DNA of 64,000 nt, from positions 177,898-241,897 of the forward strand of contig JAUSBY010000001.1 of NCBI GenBank assembly GCA_030651765.1. Reading direction: 5' to 3'. The notes under the pieces are model-generated. The model was given only the letters and a program-made list of their open reading frames with translations, had not been told where the DNA came from and searched no databases. Positions 44,465 through 52,886 of the stretch are shown here, piece by piece. The stretch's first letter is position 1. The number at the start of each line of letters is the position of its first letter. The position numbers and the translations under genes were made by a program. Source of the DNA: Coriobacteriia bacterium (GTDB lineage: Bacteria > Actinomycetota > Coriobacteriia > Anaerosomatales > Anaerosomataceae).

Positions 44465-45565
44465 TCATAGCGTGGCGATCTCGATGTAGGGCACGCGGCC
44501 GTCGAGGCGCGCGGCCGGGTCCTCATCGAACGAGAGCGCGTACAGGTCGCTCCGGTAGGTGATGTGGAGGAACCGGCGCGCGACAGCGAGCAGTAGGTCT
44601 TCGTCGGCCAGGCCGAGCATCAGGTACGTCTTACCGCCTGCATGCGCGGCGGCTGCTGCGGCTGAGATCAGCGCACGCATGACGTCCGGATCGTCGCCTT
44701 CCACGCACACGCATGCGGCGAACGCGAGCGGGATCGCCTCGCCCGGCGGCGTGAGCGGCCGCGCCCCGAACGCCCGGGCCGCGAGGTCGTAGAGAGGACG
44801 CACGCGCCCGAGCACCGGGCCATACGCCTCGACGATGTCCTGCTTGTACGCGCTCTGGTCCCAGACCGCCATCGTGCCGACGATTCGCCCGGCGCGCCTG
44901 GCAACGAGCACGTCTTCTGCGGCTAGAGAGCGAAGCGCCGTGCCGCCCGTGAAGTCCTCGAGCGTGTAGGCGGGGAAGAACTGTCGACGCGGCCCCTCGG
45001 CACGCAGGAAGGCGACGACATCCGGAAGCGTGTCTGCCGAGGCGGGCAGCACCTCGACGCCGGGCACGCGCACGCGTGCACGTCGCCTCAGCGCGATGGC
45101 GCACGTGGTCAGCCCCGAGACGCGATGCGCCCTGATCCCCGCCGGCGGCCGGGCGCCTACGAGCGCACCGGCGGCGCGCGGGTTCTCGCTCGCGATCACG
45201 CCGAAGTACAGCAGCCCCGGCGGGCTCATACCGCGCATCACGCGCGCGCCTCTCGGCACGAGCCACCGCCCGCGGTACTCCCCGGTGATCCTGATCTGCC
45301 CGATGTAGCCGAGCGCAGACTCCTCGCCGGAGACGAACGATCGCCGTCCGGCACGGCACGCGATGCCGGCGAGCGCGCCGTCGGGCAGATGACGCGCGAC
45401 GAGCACATCGCACGGGTCGCCCATGATGGTTGTCCCTAAGAAGTAGTCGGGCTCGCGGGCGAAGCGCACCGCCACGTCCCCGGGCATCGCGACCGATCCG
45501 ACGAGCGCGCGGATGTCGGACTCGTCGGCCGGAGTGGCTAGGCGGATGTCGAAGGTGCCGCTCAC
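44465..45565 (-). CDS. Tandem GNAT-fold acetyltransferase-like protein
   Basis: 366-residue protein with two GNAT-like halves. The first (~5-130) contains LVARHLPDGALAGIACRAGRRSFVSG and GYIGQIRITGEYRGRWLVPRGARVM, an acetyl-CoA loop in the R-G-R/L-V pattern. The second (~180-350) contains VLVARRAGRIVGTMAVWDQ. Acceptor unknown. Its start overlaps the stop of the upstream radical SAM gene by 4 bp (ATGA), suggesting paired action on one substrate. Confidence 0.72.
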   Translation of the reverse strand: MSGTFDIRLATPADESDIRALVGSVAMPGDVAVRFAREPDYFLGTTIMGDPCDVLVARHLPDGALAGIACRAGRRSFVSGEESALGYIGQIRITGEYRGRWLVPRGARVMRGMSPPGLLYFGVIASENPRAAGALVGARPPAGIRAHRVSGLTTCAIALRRRARVRVPGVEVLPASADTLPDVVAFLRAEGPRRQFFPAYTLEDFTGGTALRSLAAEDVLVARRAGRIVGTMAVWDQSAYKQDIVEAYGPVLGRVRPLYDLAARAFGARPLTPPGEAIPLAFAACVCVEGDDPDVMRALISAAAAAAHAGGKTYLMLGLADEDLLLAVARRFLHITYRSDLYALSFDEDPAARLDGRVPYIEIATL

Positions 45566-46893
45566 CGCGTCCCCAACCTCATCCCCTGCTTCTTGAACGA
45601 CTCACGGCGATAGATGGGGTTGTACGCGAGGTAGATCGCGAGCCGCTCGAGCGAGGCCATGTTGGTGGCCGGGTCGAACGCACGGCTGAGGATCGAACCC
45701 GGGCTGTTCCAGCGCTGACGGCACCCCCACGCGACCTCAGTGAGCTCGTCGGCGGTCATGCGCGCGGGGCGAAACGCCGCGTGGTTGAAGCGGTACTCGG
45801 GGTGCAGCCACCAGCGACCGTCGTAGAGCAGGCGGCCCTCCTCGACCAGACGCGCATACAGTGGCGTGCGCGGGTACGGCATGAGCACGTTGAACGCCGC
45901 AAAGGTGAAGTGGTTGGCGATCGCCCACTCACACGTCTCCTCGATAGACGTCACGGTGTCGTGATCGTAGCCGAGGGTGAGCGCCGCCCACGTCTGGAGG
46001 TGGTGTTCGCGCAGGATGGCGATCTCGGTGGCGTAGCGCGTCGAGGCAGCGAGGTTGGGGCCCTTACGTGCCGCGCGCAGGTCGACCGGTTCGAGCGACT
46101 CGAAGCCGATGACGTTGCCGAGGCAGCCGCTCTCCACGAAGAGCTCGAGAAGCTCCGGGTCGCGTACGTGGTCGATGCCCGACTGGGAGACCCACCTGAC
46201 CTTGAGCGGGACGAGCGCCCGCATGAGCGCTTTCGCGGCCTCGGGATCGGCCACGAGGTTGTCGTCGACGAAGAAGAGGTCGCGCCGCGCCGCCGCCTCG
46301 ATCTCGGCGACCACCTCGGCTACCGGCCGCGCGTAGTGCTGGCGCCCGAAGTACTCGGTGACCGCACAGAACTCGCAGCTGTGGCGGCACCCGCGGCCGA
46401 ACTGCAACAGACTCACCGGCAGGTAGCCTTTGCCGGCGTAGAGCTCGCGACGCGGCATGACGCCGGGCTGCGGCACGCCGAACACGCCATGGTAGCGCGG
46501 CGCGAGACGGTCCTCGGCCGCATCGGCGACGATACGCGCCCAGACGGTCTCGGCATCGCCGATGCACACGGCGTCGGCGTGCTCGGCGACCTCATCGGGC
46601 AGAAGCGTCGCGTGCATCCCGCCCATCACGACACGCACGCCACGAGCGCGGAACTCACCGGCGATCTCGTAAGCGCGTCGCGCAGTGAACGTCTCGACGG
46701 TGATGGCCACGAGATCGGTGGGCGCGTCGTAGTCGATCCCGTCGATGCGGTCGTCGGTGAGCGTGAGGTCGACGCCGCTCGGCGTCAGGCCCGCGAGCAC
46801 GCCGAGCTGGAGCGGCTCCATCCGCGCTTCGTCGATGAAGCGGTCATCGCGCTCCGTGCGGCCGAGCGTGGGCTTGACGAGCGTGACGTGCAT
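45562..46893 (-). CDS. B12-binding domain radical SAM protein
   Basis: 443-residue enzyme with an N-terminal cobalamin-binding-like domain (~1-150; VTLVKPTLGRTERDDRFI, RVVMGGMHATLLPDEVAEHADAVCIGDAE) and a radical SAM domain with cluster motif CRHSCEFCA near residue 170. Substrate unknown; such pairs often methylate or rearrange lipids or natural products. ATG at 46893 follows AAGGAG. Coupled to the GNAT-like gene downstream. Confidence 0.88.
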   Translation of the reverse strand: MHVTLVKPTLGRTERDDRFIDEARMEPLQLGVLAGLTPSGVDLTLTDDRIDGIDYDAPTDLVAITVETFTARRAYEIAGEFRARGVRVVMGGMHATLLPDEVAEHADAVCIGDAETVWARIVADAAEDRLAPRYHGVFGVPQPGVMPRRELYAGKGYLPVSLLQFGRGCRHSCEFCAVTEYFGRQHYARPVAEVVAEIEAAARRDLFFVDDNLVADPEAAKALMRALVPLKVRWVSQSGIDHVRDPELLELFVESGCLGNVIGFESLEPVDLRAARKGPNLAASTRYATEIAILREHHLQTWAALTLGYDHDTVTSIEETCEWAIANHFTFAAFNVLMPYPRTPLYARLVEEGRLLYDGRWWLHPEYRFNHAAFRPARMTADELTEVAWGCRQRWNSPGSILSRAFDPATNMASLERLAIYLAYNPIYRRESFKKQGMRLGTR

Positions 46894-46918
46894 CGCGCTC
46901 CTTAACCGTGGCAGTCGG

Positions 46919-47311
46919 TCAACGCCTATCGGTACGCTCGACGCGGTGACCGGCGGCGACGAGCGCGCCGGTCGCGTCCTCGAGTGCCTCCTCACGCACG
47001 AGCACGTAGTCGGTGTCGTAGGTCGAGATCGCGAAGATGCTCACACCCGCCTCGGCAAGCGGAGTGGCCAGCGCAGCGAGCACGCCGATGAGCGCGAAAT
47101 CGAGCGGACCCGCCACCTGAAGCGCGCGCCAGCCGGTCTCGGCCGTCGTCCCCTCGGGCACGACAGACGCCGCGCACACGACCGATGTCGCGTCGGCAGT
47201 CCAGGTCACCGCGGTCAGCGCTCCGGAGCGTGCCCAGTCCGGCGTCGGTGAGCCAGCGGGCAGTCGACAGACCGCGAGATGCTCACCGAGCACGCGCAGG
47301 TCAAGCCTCAT
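46919..47311 (-). CDS. ACT-domain (CASTOR-like) protein
   Basis: About 130 residues. The family pattern LRVLGEHLAVCRLPAGSPTPDW, ELDFAL-like GPLDFALIGVLAALATPLAEAGVSIFAISTYDTDYVLVREEALEDA matches small ACT proteins that bind amino acids. Likely a sensor or regulator; no enzyme attached. The ATG at 47311 begins at the domain; an in-frame ATG at 47359 is possible and would overlap the next gene. Confidence 0.78.
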   Translation of the reverse strand: MRLDLRVLGEHLAVCRLPAGSPTPDWARSGALTAVTWTADATSVVCAASVVPEGTTAETGWRALQVAGPLDFALIGVLAALATPLAEAGVSIFAISTYDTDYVLVREEALEDATGALVAAGHRVERTDRR

Positions 47312-47348
47312 CGGCTCTGCGCCATCCGCACCGCGCGCCGTCGCCTCC

Positions 47349-47717
47349 CTACCTGTCATCCGCGGTGAGCTCCCGGACCCTGAACTCGACGATCCGCCTG
47401 ATCAGGTCGGCAGGCAGCGGCTCATCCAGCGGGAACTGCGCGGAGCCCTTGCCGCTCCTGTACGCGGCGAGCTTCTCCTTGAACGCCTCGATCCCGCTCG
47501 GCACGGGGTAGAACCCGATGTGGGACGCGAAGCCGGCGAAGTGCACCAGATGCTGACCGCCGAGATCGAACGTCGGGATCGCATAGCTGATCGTCTCGGT
47601 CGCGTCGGGTGCGGCGGCCTTGATAAGCGCGCGCATCTGCTCGAGCAATATCCGGGAGTCCGGTGGAGCCTGTGCGATGTACTCGTCGATAGAGCTGGCC
47701 TTCGAACGCTCCGTCAT
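47349..47717 (-). CDS. DUF1801-family protein
   Basis: 122 residues: SIDEYIAQAPPDSRILLEQMRALIKAAAPDATETISYAIPTFDLGGQHLVHFAGFASHIGFYPVPSGIEAFKEKLAAYRSGKGSAQFPLDEPLPADLIRRIVEFR. This is the DUF1801/YdhG pattern (ISYGMPTF, HIGFYP, GKGTxRFP). Function unknown; sometimes described as iron-chaperone-like. Soluble. Confidence 0.85.
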   Translation of the reverse strand: MTERSKASSIDEYIAQAPPDSRILLEQMRALIKAAAPDATETISYAIPTFDLGGQHLVHFAGFASHIGFYPVPSGIEAFKEKLAAYRSGKGSAQFPLDEPLPADLIRRIVEFRVRELTADDR

Positions 47718-47735
47718 CGGATCACCTGCCTTCGG

Positions 47736-47960
47736 TCAGTCGCTGTCCGGGGCACTCGCGCGGTATGACTCGTAGTCAGTCCTCACGCCCGAGGAATCGA
47801 TGAACTCATTCAGGCGCTCGTTCTCGGCCGCGATCGATTCGACGTACCGGGTCAGGCGCGAGAGCTTCTCCGCAAGCCACTTGAAGCCGGTTCGATCGCC
47901 GATGATGAGGCGCAGCGACTCGATGAACGCAAGCGCTTCGTCTCTCGTGAACTCGACCAT
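47736..47960 (-). CDS. Small hypothetical coiled-coil protein
   Basis: 74-residue mostly helical protein (EALAFIESLRLIIGDRTGFKWLAEKLSRLTRYVESIAAENERLNEF) with heptad-like spacing. No family recognised. 18 bp upstream of the DUF1801 gene, same strand. The ~200 bp beyond its start (47961-48173) hold no feature I can support. Confidence 0.6.
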   Translation of the reverse strand: MVEFTRDEALAFIESLRLIIGDRTGFKWLAEKLSRLTRYVESIAAENERLNEFIDSSGVRTDYESYRASAPDSD

Positions 47961-48173
47961 CCCGTGAGCCTCCTGCAGTGTGCTAGGCGATCACTGCCCA
48001 CCAGCCTACACCGTGTAGCCGGATGCGACCCAAACGCCGGCTCTTACAGCGGCCCGCCGAGGTCGAGAGTCGGCAGACGGCCGGGCACTGGGAGATCGAT
48101 ACGATCAGGGGGACTCGCAGGGCACCAACTCCGCCCTGACCGTTGAGCGAGAGAGGGCGCTGCGGCGTAGATC

Positions 48174-48596
48174 CTACGGTCGCGCGATCCACTCATCGAT
48201 CAGCCGAATGAGCTGATCGCGCGCGTGCCGGAAGGCCACACGTCGCTGTTCCTCGGAACCATCGACGACCGCAGGGTCGTCAACGGGCCAGACGATGCGC
48301 TCGCCGCCCTGAGGCCAGATGCGCGGGCAGTGCTCTTCGGCGTGGGAGCACACGGTGATGAGATAGCTGATGTGCACGCGGCCGAGGTACTCCTCGACGC
48401 CTTTGCTGCGCAGTCCGTCCGCCGAGATCCCGACCTCTTCCAGTACGGCGATCGCCTCGGGACGGACAGCGCTCGGCTCAAGACCGGCGCTGTGGACTTC
48501 GAACCTCTCGCCGGCACGATCCCGCAGGATGGCTTCGGCCATCTGGCTGCGCGCGGTGTTTCCGGTACACAGGAACAAGACGCGGGTGCGGTCCAT
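48174..48596 (-). CDS. arsC: Arsenate reductase-like low-molecular-weight phosphatase
   Basis: LMW-PTP-fold protein of 140 residues. The P-loop CTGNTARSQMAEAIL follows RVLFLC, then GRVHISYLITVCSHAEEHCPRIWPQGGERIVWPVDDP. The extra Cys (VCSHAEEHCP) fits the thioredoxin-coupled ArsC subgroup rather than a tyrosine phosphatase, though no arsR or arsB is nearby, so the role is not proven. The ATG at 48596 has GAGGG upstream. Confidence 0.85.
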   Translation of the reverse strand: MDRTRVLFLCTGNTARSQMAEAILRDRAGERFEVHSAGLEPSAVRPEAIAVLEEVGISADGLRSKGVEEYLGRVHISYLITVCSHAEEHCPRIWPQGGERIVWPVDDPAVVDGSEEQRRVAFRHARDQLIRLIDEWIARP

Positions 48597-48683
48597 GGGA
48601 GTGCCCTCGCTTTCGCCGACAACTCCCACGATTATCGCCATGGAACGACTCCGAGGCGGCAGATTACACGAAGAGTTTACGAC

Positions 48684-48735
48684 TCAGGCACGCGTGCCTG
48701 ACGCATGTGCGTCAGCTGCAGCCGCAAAGCGGCTG
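48684..48735. repeat. Cluster of three perfect inverted repeats
   Basis: Three adjacent palindromes in 52 bp: TCAGGCACG/CGTGCCTGA with no spacer (48684-48701), TGACGCA-TG-TGCGTCA (48699-48714), and CAGCCGC-AAA-GCGGCTG (48719-48735). They occupy the intergenic region between the divergent arsC-like gene and the SnoaL-like gene. No T-tract. Could be operator sites for a dimeric regulator, or hairpins in a leader or small RNA. Confidence 0.6.
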
Positions 48736-48863
48736 TCCGCTGTCAGCACCTCTATCAGGCGGTGGATACCCCCTTACGGCCGCACGCATGCTGCGTGTGT
48801 TTTCTCGACCGCGATAGGCGGGAACAGTCTTCCTGAAAATGACTTCCACGAAAGGTCGAGACG

Positions 48864-49355
48864 ATGGATGACCGAGTACGCAACCCTCGCAGCAGAAAGT
48901 GGCTCTTCATACTGCTGGCGCTCCTGGTGGCTGCAGTCGTGGTGTTCGTCGCCGGCATGTGGTTCGCCGATCGTGGCGAGCGATCGGTGGCGGCCGTCAC
49001 GGAGTCGTATGCCGAGGCGTATGAGGGGATCGACACGACCAAGGATGCGCCAGGCCTCCTCCCCCTCTATGCTCCCGATGCCGTACTGCACTATGCGGCC
49101 ACTGGCAGGACGCACACAGGAACCGGTGAGATCGAGGCCGGTCTGAACGCACTCCTGGCGACACCTGACTTCGATCTCACCATCGAGCGCACACTCGTTG
49201 GTGACGACTGGGCGCTGGTGTACTGGACCGCCGACGGGATGCGCCCCGATCTGGATAGAGTCGCGCAAGTCGTCGGCGTCACATCACTGGAAGTCGAGAA
49301 AGGCAAGATCGCAAAGGAGACCTGGTACTACGATCCCGCCAAGGCTCCGTTCTGA
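48864..49355 (+). CDS. Membrane-anchored SnoaL-like (NTF2-fold) protein
   Basis: 163 residues. A single membrane helix (~14-34) is followed by an NTF2-like fold (SVAAVTESYAEAYEGIDTTKDAPGLLPLYAPDAVLHYAATGRTHTGTGEIEAGLNALLATPDFDLTIERTLVGDDWALVYWTADG), the pattern of SnoaL-type domains. Probably an extracytoplasmic ligand-binding or enzymatic domain; specificity unknown. Confidence 0.75.
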   Translation: MDDRVRNPRSRKWLFILLALLVAAVVVFVAGMWFADRGERSVAAVTESYAEAYEGIDTTKDAPGLLPLYAPDAVLHYAATGRTHTGTGEIEAGLNALLATPDFDLTIERTLVGDDWALVYWTADGMRPDLDRVAQVVGVTSLEVEKGKIAKETWYYDPAKAPF

Positions 49356-49442
49356 TCCACTGACACGCAAGATCGACCCCGGAAAGCGGAATCGCGCCGA
49401 CTGCCGAGTGGGAGAGTCTCGCCACGTTGAGGGGGTACGGCA

Positions 49443-49823
49443 ATGGTATACAGGAAAGTACTCATGGCCGCGGCTGCGAGCATGCTGGCACTGGGCATCG
49501 CCATGCTCGCGGGATGTACGGGAGAGCCGCCGACAGAGCCGATCTCCCCGGGCGTCAAGGCAGGCAATCTCGGCGGGATGGAAGTCGTCGGCTACCTCGC
49601 GGACTCGGACGGCGGCTGGACGGTGTTCGACTCCGATCCAGACGAACCCGGCGAATCCGAGCCCGAGGCGCTCGCCACGCTGATTCCAGGCTCCGTCGAC
49701 GAGGGCGGCATCAAGGCACTGAACGACCGGTACATCTGGGCGGCAGGACGCTCGTCAGACAACGAGGCTGACACACCGGAGATCAAGGTTGACGGTATCG
49801 ACGTGGCCGAGGAGGCGCAGTAG
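49443..49823 (+). CDS. Small acidic putative lipoprotein
   Basis: 126 residues with signal MVYRKVLMAAAASMLALGIAMLAGC (lipobox LAGC) and a short Asp/Glu-rich body (DSDGGWTVFDSDPDEPGESEPEALATLIPG). Not recognised. Follows the SnoaL-like gene by 87 bp on the same strand; GAGGGGG precedes the ATG. Confidence 0.7.
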   Translation: MVYRKVLMAAAASMLALGIAMLAGCTGEPPTEPISPGVKAGNLGGMEVVGYLADSDGGWTVFDSDPDEPGESEPEALATLIPGSVDEGGIKALNDRYIWAAGRSSDNEADTPEIKVDGIDVAEEAQ

Positions 49824-49825
49824 CC

Positions 49826-50740
49826 CTACTCCGCCTCAGGTTCAGAGCCAGACAGCGCAACCTTCTCGGAGGTTCTCTTGGCTCTGTACATGGCCTCGTC
49901 GGCACTCTTCAGAAGTGCGTCGGCCGAGTCGCCGTTTCCGGGGTACATGGCAATGCCGATACTGCAACCCACGGACAAGGTCGCCCCACCGGACTCGAAC
50001 TCCTCGGCGATGCGATCGATCATGCTCCGTGCAAGGCGGGTTACTTCCTCGTGCTCTCCCACCTCCAGCAGCAGGCACACATACTCATCGCCACCCCAGC
50101 GGCTGACCATGTCCTCCGCGCGGACGAAGGACTGCAGGCGATCGGCGATCATGAGCAGCACCTCGTTACCGACGTGGTGACCGTACGAGTCGTTGATGCT
50201 CTTGAAGTCGTCGACATCGATGAAGAGGACCGCAAGCCCCCAGCCGTGCCGACGCGCCTGAATAAGCCCGTGCTCGAGACCCTGGTCGAACAGCGCCCTG
50301 TTGGGAAGACTGGTGAGTGGGTCGTGAAGCGCGCGTTGCCGGGCATCGTCCTCACTAGCTCGGGACTCCGAAAGATCGTCGCGCGCTGTGGCCAGATCGA
50401 CCGTCATACCAGCGAGATCGGCTTTCGTGTCGGCGAGTTCGGATTCAAGGCCCACTCGCTCCGCGACCTCAACGGTGAGGTCGGTATTGACCTGAGTCAG
50501 GTCGTGAGTGGCTTGCACCACGGCCTCCTCGACCCTTTGGTACCTGGTGATAGCCCGGTCGACGGAGTGAGGCGGGCTGTTTGCCCCCTTGCCGCGCCTG
50601 AGGCTCTCTGTGGCCGAAGCCAGTCTGGCGGCAGCGCCCTTTATGGCCGCTCTGATCTTCCGGCTACGACGCAGCACTCGTTCCAATGAAGCGCTCTTCG
50701 CGGTCGAGACGTCACTGGCGTCGGGCGGTTCGGGCTTCAT
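49826..50740 (-). CDS. Diguanylate cyclase with N-terminal coiled coil
   Basis: 304 residues. Coiled coil ~20-125, then a GGDEF domain with LHDPLTSLPNRALFDQGL, FIDVDDFKSINDSYGHHVGNEVLL and the active site RWGGDEYVCLL. Should synthesise c-di-GMP; there is no sensor domain beyond the coiled coil and no membrane helix. Convergent with the small lipoprotein gene. Confidence 0.92.
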   Translation of the reverse strand: MKPEPPDASDVSTAKSASLERVLRRSRKIRAAIKGAAARLASATESLRRGKGANSPPHSVDRAITRYQRVEEAVVQATHDLTQVNTDLTVEVAERVGLESELADTKADLAGMTVDLATARDDLSESRASEDDARQRALHDPLTSLPNRALFDQGLEHGLIQARRHGWGLAVLFIDVDDFKSINDSYGHHVGNEVLLMIADRLQSFVRAEDMVSRWGGDEYVCLLLEVGEHEEVTRLARSMIDRIAEEFESGGATLSVGCSIGIAMYPGNGDSADALLKSADEAMYRAKRTSEKVALSGSEPEAE

Positions 50741-50872
50741 GGGACTCTCTCTTCGCGTGTGGTACGTAGGACGCTAGCACACTCGACGGCTTCGCGGCGT
50801 GCCACAACCCCGCGCATGCCGCCGTGCGAACCAAACGCAGTGCACCCGAGCTTGCACTGGCACTACTATGTG

Positions 50873-50896
50873 CTACTATGTACCAGTACCTAGTAG
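50873..50896. promoter_or_regulatory. PadR-type operator overlapping a promoter
   Basis: CTACTATGTAC and GTACCTAGTAG around CA form an inverted repeat with one mismatch. It overlaps the TACTAT -10 box (50874-50879) of a promoter whose -35 TTGCAC is at 50852-50857 (16-nt spacer). It lies 25 bp upstream of the PadR gene, so autoregulation is likely. Confidence 0.65.
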
Positions 50897-50921
50897 CGCT
50901 CAGTAGCCGAGGTGGTGTGCC

Positions 50922-51251
50922 GTGGGCAAACAGATGACGGAGATGCTCAAGGGGACGCTGGAGGGCATCGTTCTCGCGATTCTCTCCTTGCGGTCTGCGT
51001 ACGGCTACGAGATCACGGCACGGCTGCGGGAGATGGGCTTCTCCGGCATCGCTGAGGGCACTGTCTACGCGCTGCTCGTCAGAGTCGAGCGAAGAGGCCT
51101 CGTCGATGTGGAGAAGCACCCGTCCGAAAAGGGACCGCCACGGAAAGTGTACTCGCTCAACGCCACGGGACAGGAGTACCTCGCGGAGTTCTGGGAGACA
51201 TGGCGCTTCCTGACCGGACGGCTCGAACAGCTCCACGAAGGAGGCAGATGA
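50922..51251 (+). CDS. PadR-family transcriptional regulator
   Basis: 109-residue PadR regulator (MLKGTLEGIVLAILSLRSAYGYEITARLREMGFSGIAEGTVYALLVRVERRGLVDVEKHPSEKGPPRKVYSLNATGQEYL), single-domain. Usually a repressor of a partner transporter or membrane protein. GTG start preceded by GAGGTGG. The next gene overlaps its stop codon. Confidence 0.93.
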   Translation: MGKQMTEMLKGTLEGIVLAILSLRSAYGYEITARLREMGFSGIAEGTVYALLVRVERRGLVDVEKHPSEKGPPRKVYSLNATGQEYLAEFWETWRFLTGRLEQLHEGGR

Positions 51252-51643
51252 TCATGTCGATCTCAGAGTTCACCTCAAGGGTGATCGGCGACAAGCGGCG
51301 GTGGCGGGAGTACAAGGCACGCACGCGACGACTTCCGGACAACTACCGAGAAGCGATGGATGCGGCCGAGCGGTACCTGATGTACTTTGGGCCGGCGGAC
51401 GGCGAGAGTGCGGCTTCGATGTTCGAGGACCTTGCCGACCTGTTCGAGCGGGCCGCGGCGGACGGAACGGCCGTTCGTGAGATCGTCGGGGAGGATCCCG
51501 TCGAGTTCATCGAGACGTTCCTCCAGAACTACGAGAAGGGCGGGTGGGTCGCCCGGGAGCGGGAACGGCTGAACAGGGCCATCGACCGCGCCTCGGGAAG
51601 TGGAGCCACCGGAACGCGGCAACACGGGAGTCTCAGCTCGTAG
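51248..51643 (+). CDS. DUF1048 family protein, PadR partner
   Basis: 131 residues (VIGDKRRWREYKARTRRLPDNYREAMDAAERYLMYFGPADGESAASMFEDLADLFERAAADGTAVREIVGEDPVEFIETFLQNYEKGGWVARERERLNRAI) matching DUF1048, a small helical family typically encoded directly after a padR gene. Function unknown. ATG at 51248 overlaps the padR stop (ATGA). Confidence 0.85.
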   Translation: MIMSISEFTSRVIGDKRRWREYKARTRRLPDNYREAMDAAERYLMYFGPADGESAASMFEDLADLFERAAADGTAVREIVGEDPVEFIETFLQNYEKGGWVARERERLNRAIDRASGSGATGTRQHGSLSS

Positions 51644-52118
51644 CCGGACCGTCTCCGAGTACGACCTCGAAGCACTCGCAGACCACCGGAGCCTCGGGAC
51701 CAAGGGTGATTCCTGCCTCAGCAAGTTCCCGCTCGAAGGCAACCCGGTGCGCCTTGCGCCAGTACTCGAGAGAGCCGTCGCCCTCCCCCTCGGTAGCCGC
51801 GAACTCCGGGGTGACCAGATGGAACGGGACGACCTCCACGGAAGTCGTGCGAATCACACAGCGTGCCCGTCCGTCCCAATCCGTCACGACACTCAGATCG
51901 CCGACCCGGGGAAGGGACTCGCCCTCTGCTTCATAGGACCACAGCAGACCGGCGGTCGCCCTCTTTCGCCCAGCGAGCACCAGTTCGACAAGCGCATCGG
52001 CGTCAGATTCGTTGTCACAGAAGTGCCACACCGAGTACGCGGTCTGCTCGTCGACGAGATCGGGGCGCGCCGCTGCTAGCGCCGACCACATGGCCTCCAC
52101 CGATTCCACGACTCTCAC
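51633..52118 (-). CDS. ASCH domain protein
   Basis: 161 residues (EAMWSALAAARPDLVDEQTAYSVWHFCDNESDADALVELVLAGRKRATAGLLWSYEAEGESLPRVGDLSVVTDWDGRARCVIRTTSVEVVPFHLVTPEFAATEGEGDGSLEYWRKAHRVAFERE). This is the ASCH fold, close to the YhfF-like group that may bind RNA or nucleosides. GTG at 52118 with GAGG upstream. Convergent with DUF1048, overlapping 11 bp. Confidence 0.85.
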   Translation of the reverse strand: MRVVESVEAMWSALAAARPDLVDEQTAYSVWHFCDNESDADALVELVLAGRKRATAGLLWSYEAEGESLPRVGDLSVVTDWDGRARCVIRTTSVEVVPFHLVTPEFAATEGEGDGSLEYWRKAHRVAFERELAEAGITLGPEAPVVCECFEVVLGDGPATS

Positions 52119-52230
52119 GGATGAACCTCGATTCCATCTCACGTGTGTGCGCTAAGCAAGCGCCAAACGCTCACATCACTCTACAGCTTGAGATATCTCT
52201 GGAAGTACCTGGGTTGAAGGGCGATACTGC

Positions 52231-52860
52231 ATGTCAACAGGGGGTGATGCTCCGGTGTCTGACTTAGAGGGATTGACTGCCGAGTACGAGATGCTCCAAG
52301 GGGAGATCAACTCCAACTCACAAGTCACTGCCAATGTGTTCGCGATAACCGTGACCGGGGTAGCTGCGTTGATCGGGTACGGCGTCCAGACTGGCAACTG
52401 GCTCGTACTCCTTTCGCCGTTCGCGCTGTTGATACCGTCGCTGTGGTTCATCGCCTCGCAAGTCGAGTCCACGGTGCGGATCGCGACTTACGTGCGTACG
52501 TTCATCGAGCCGAGGGTCGCTGGCCTGCACTGGGAGACCAGACTCAGCAGGATCAGGATGGATCACGCTCGGCCCGACAGCCGCTACACCCTCTCGATCA
52601 CTGGAATCTATGGACTCCTGGGTGCTGCCTGCCTGGGATTGGCATGGGCGTTGGTGGGTCGTTCCCCTCAGGAACTGATCTCCATGGGCGTCGCCACCGT
52701 GCTGCTTGGCGGTTCGACGATATTCGTCTCGATTCAGTGCCGCCGCGCGCTGTCGACAGGCTGCCAGTGCGACTACACCGCCTCATGGGAGGCCCTCGCA
52801 AGAGAGGAGCGGGAGTCTGCAGCATCGGATTCCAAGAACTGGCATGTTGGCGGCCGATGA
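52231..52860 (+). CDS. Hypothetical membrane protein, four helices
   Basis: 209 residues with a helical N terminus (DLEGLTAEYEMLQGEINSN), two helices at ~38-75, a charged middle segment and two more at ~130-170, and a soluble Cys-containing C terminus. No family recognised. Overall layout (helix pair, soluble loop, helix pair) recalls small membrane proteins seen in accessory regions. Confidence 0.65.
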   Translation: MSTGGDAPVSDLEGLTAEYEMLQGEINSNSQVTANVFAITVTGVAALIGYGVQTGNWLVLLSPFALLIPSLWFIASQVESTVRIATYVRTFIEPRVAGLHWETRLSRIRMDHARPDSRYTLSITGIYGLLGAACLGLAWALVGRSPQELISMGVATVLLGGSTIFVSIQCRRALSTGCQCDYTASWEALAREERESAASDSKNWHVGGR

Positions 52861-52886
52861 CTCGCGATGCCGGCTCGATGCGCTTG

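Noticed and set aside
52140..52226. GCTAAGCAAGCGCC followed by CTGGAAGTACCTGGGTTGAAG as a further attC
   Set aside because: The two ends point in conflicting orientations and no complementary arms are visible.
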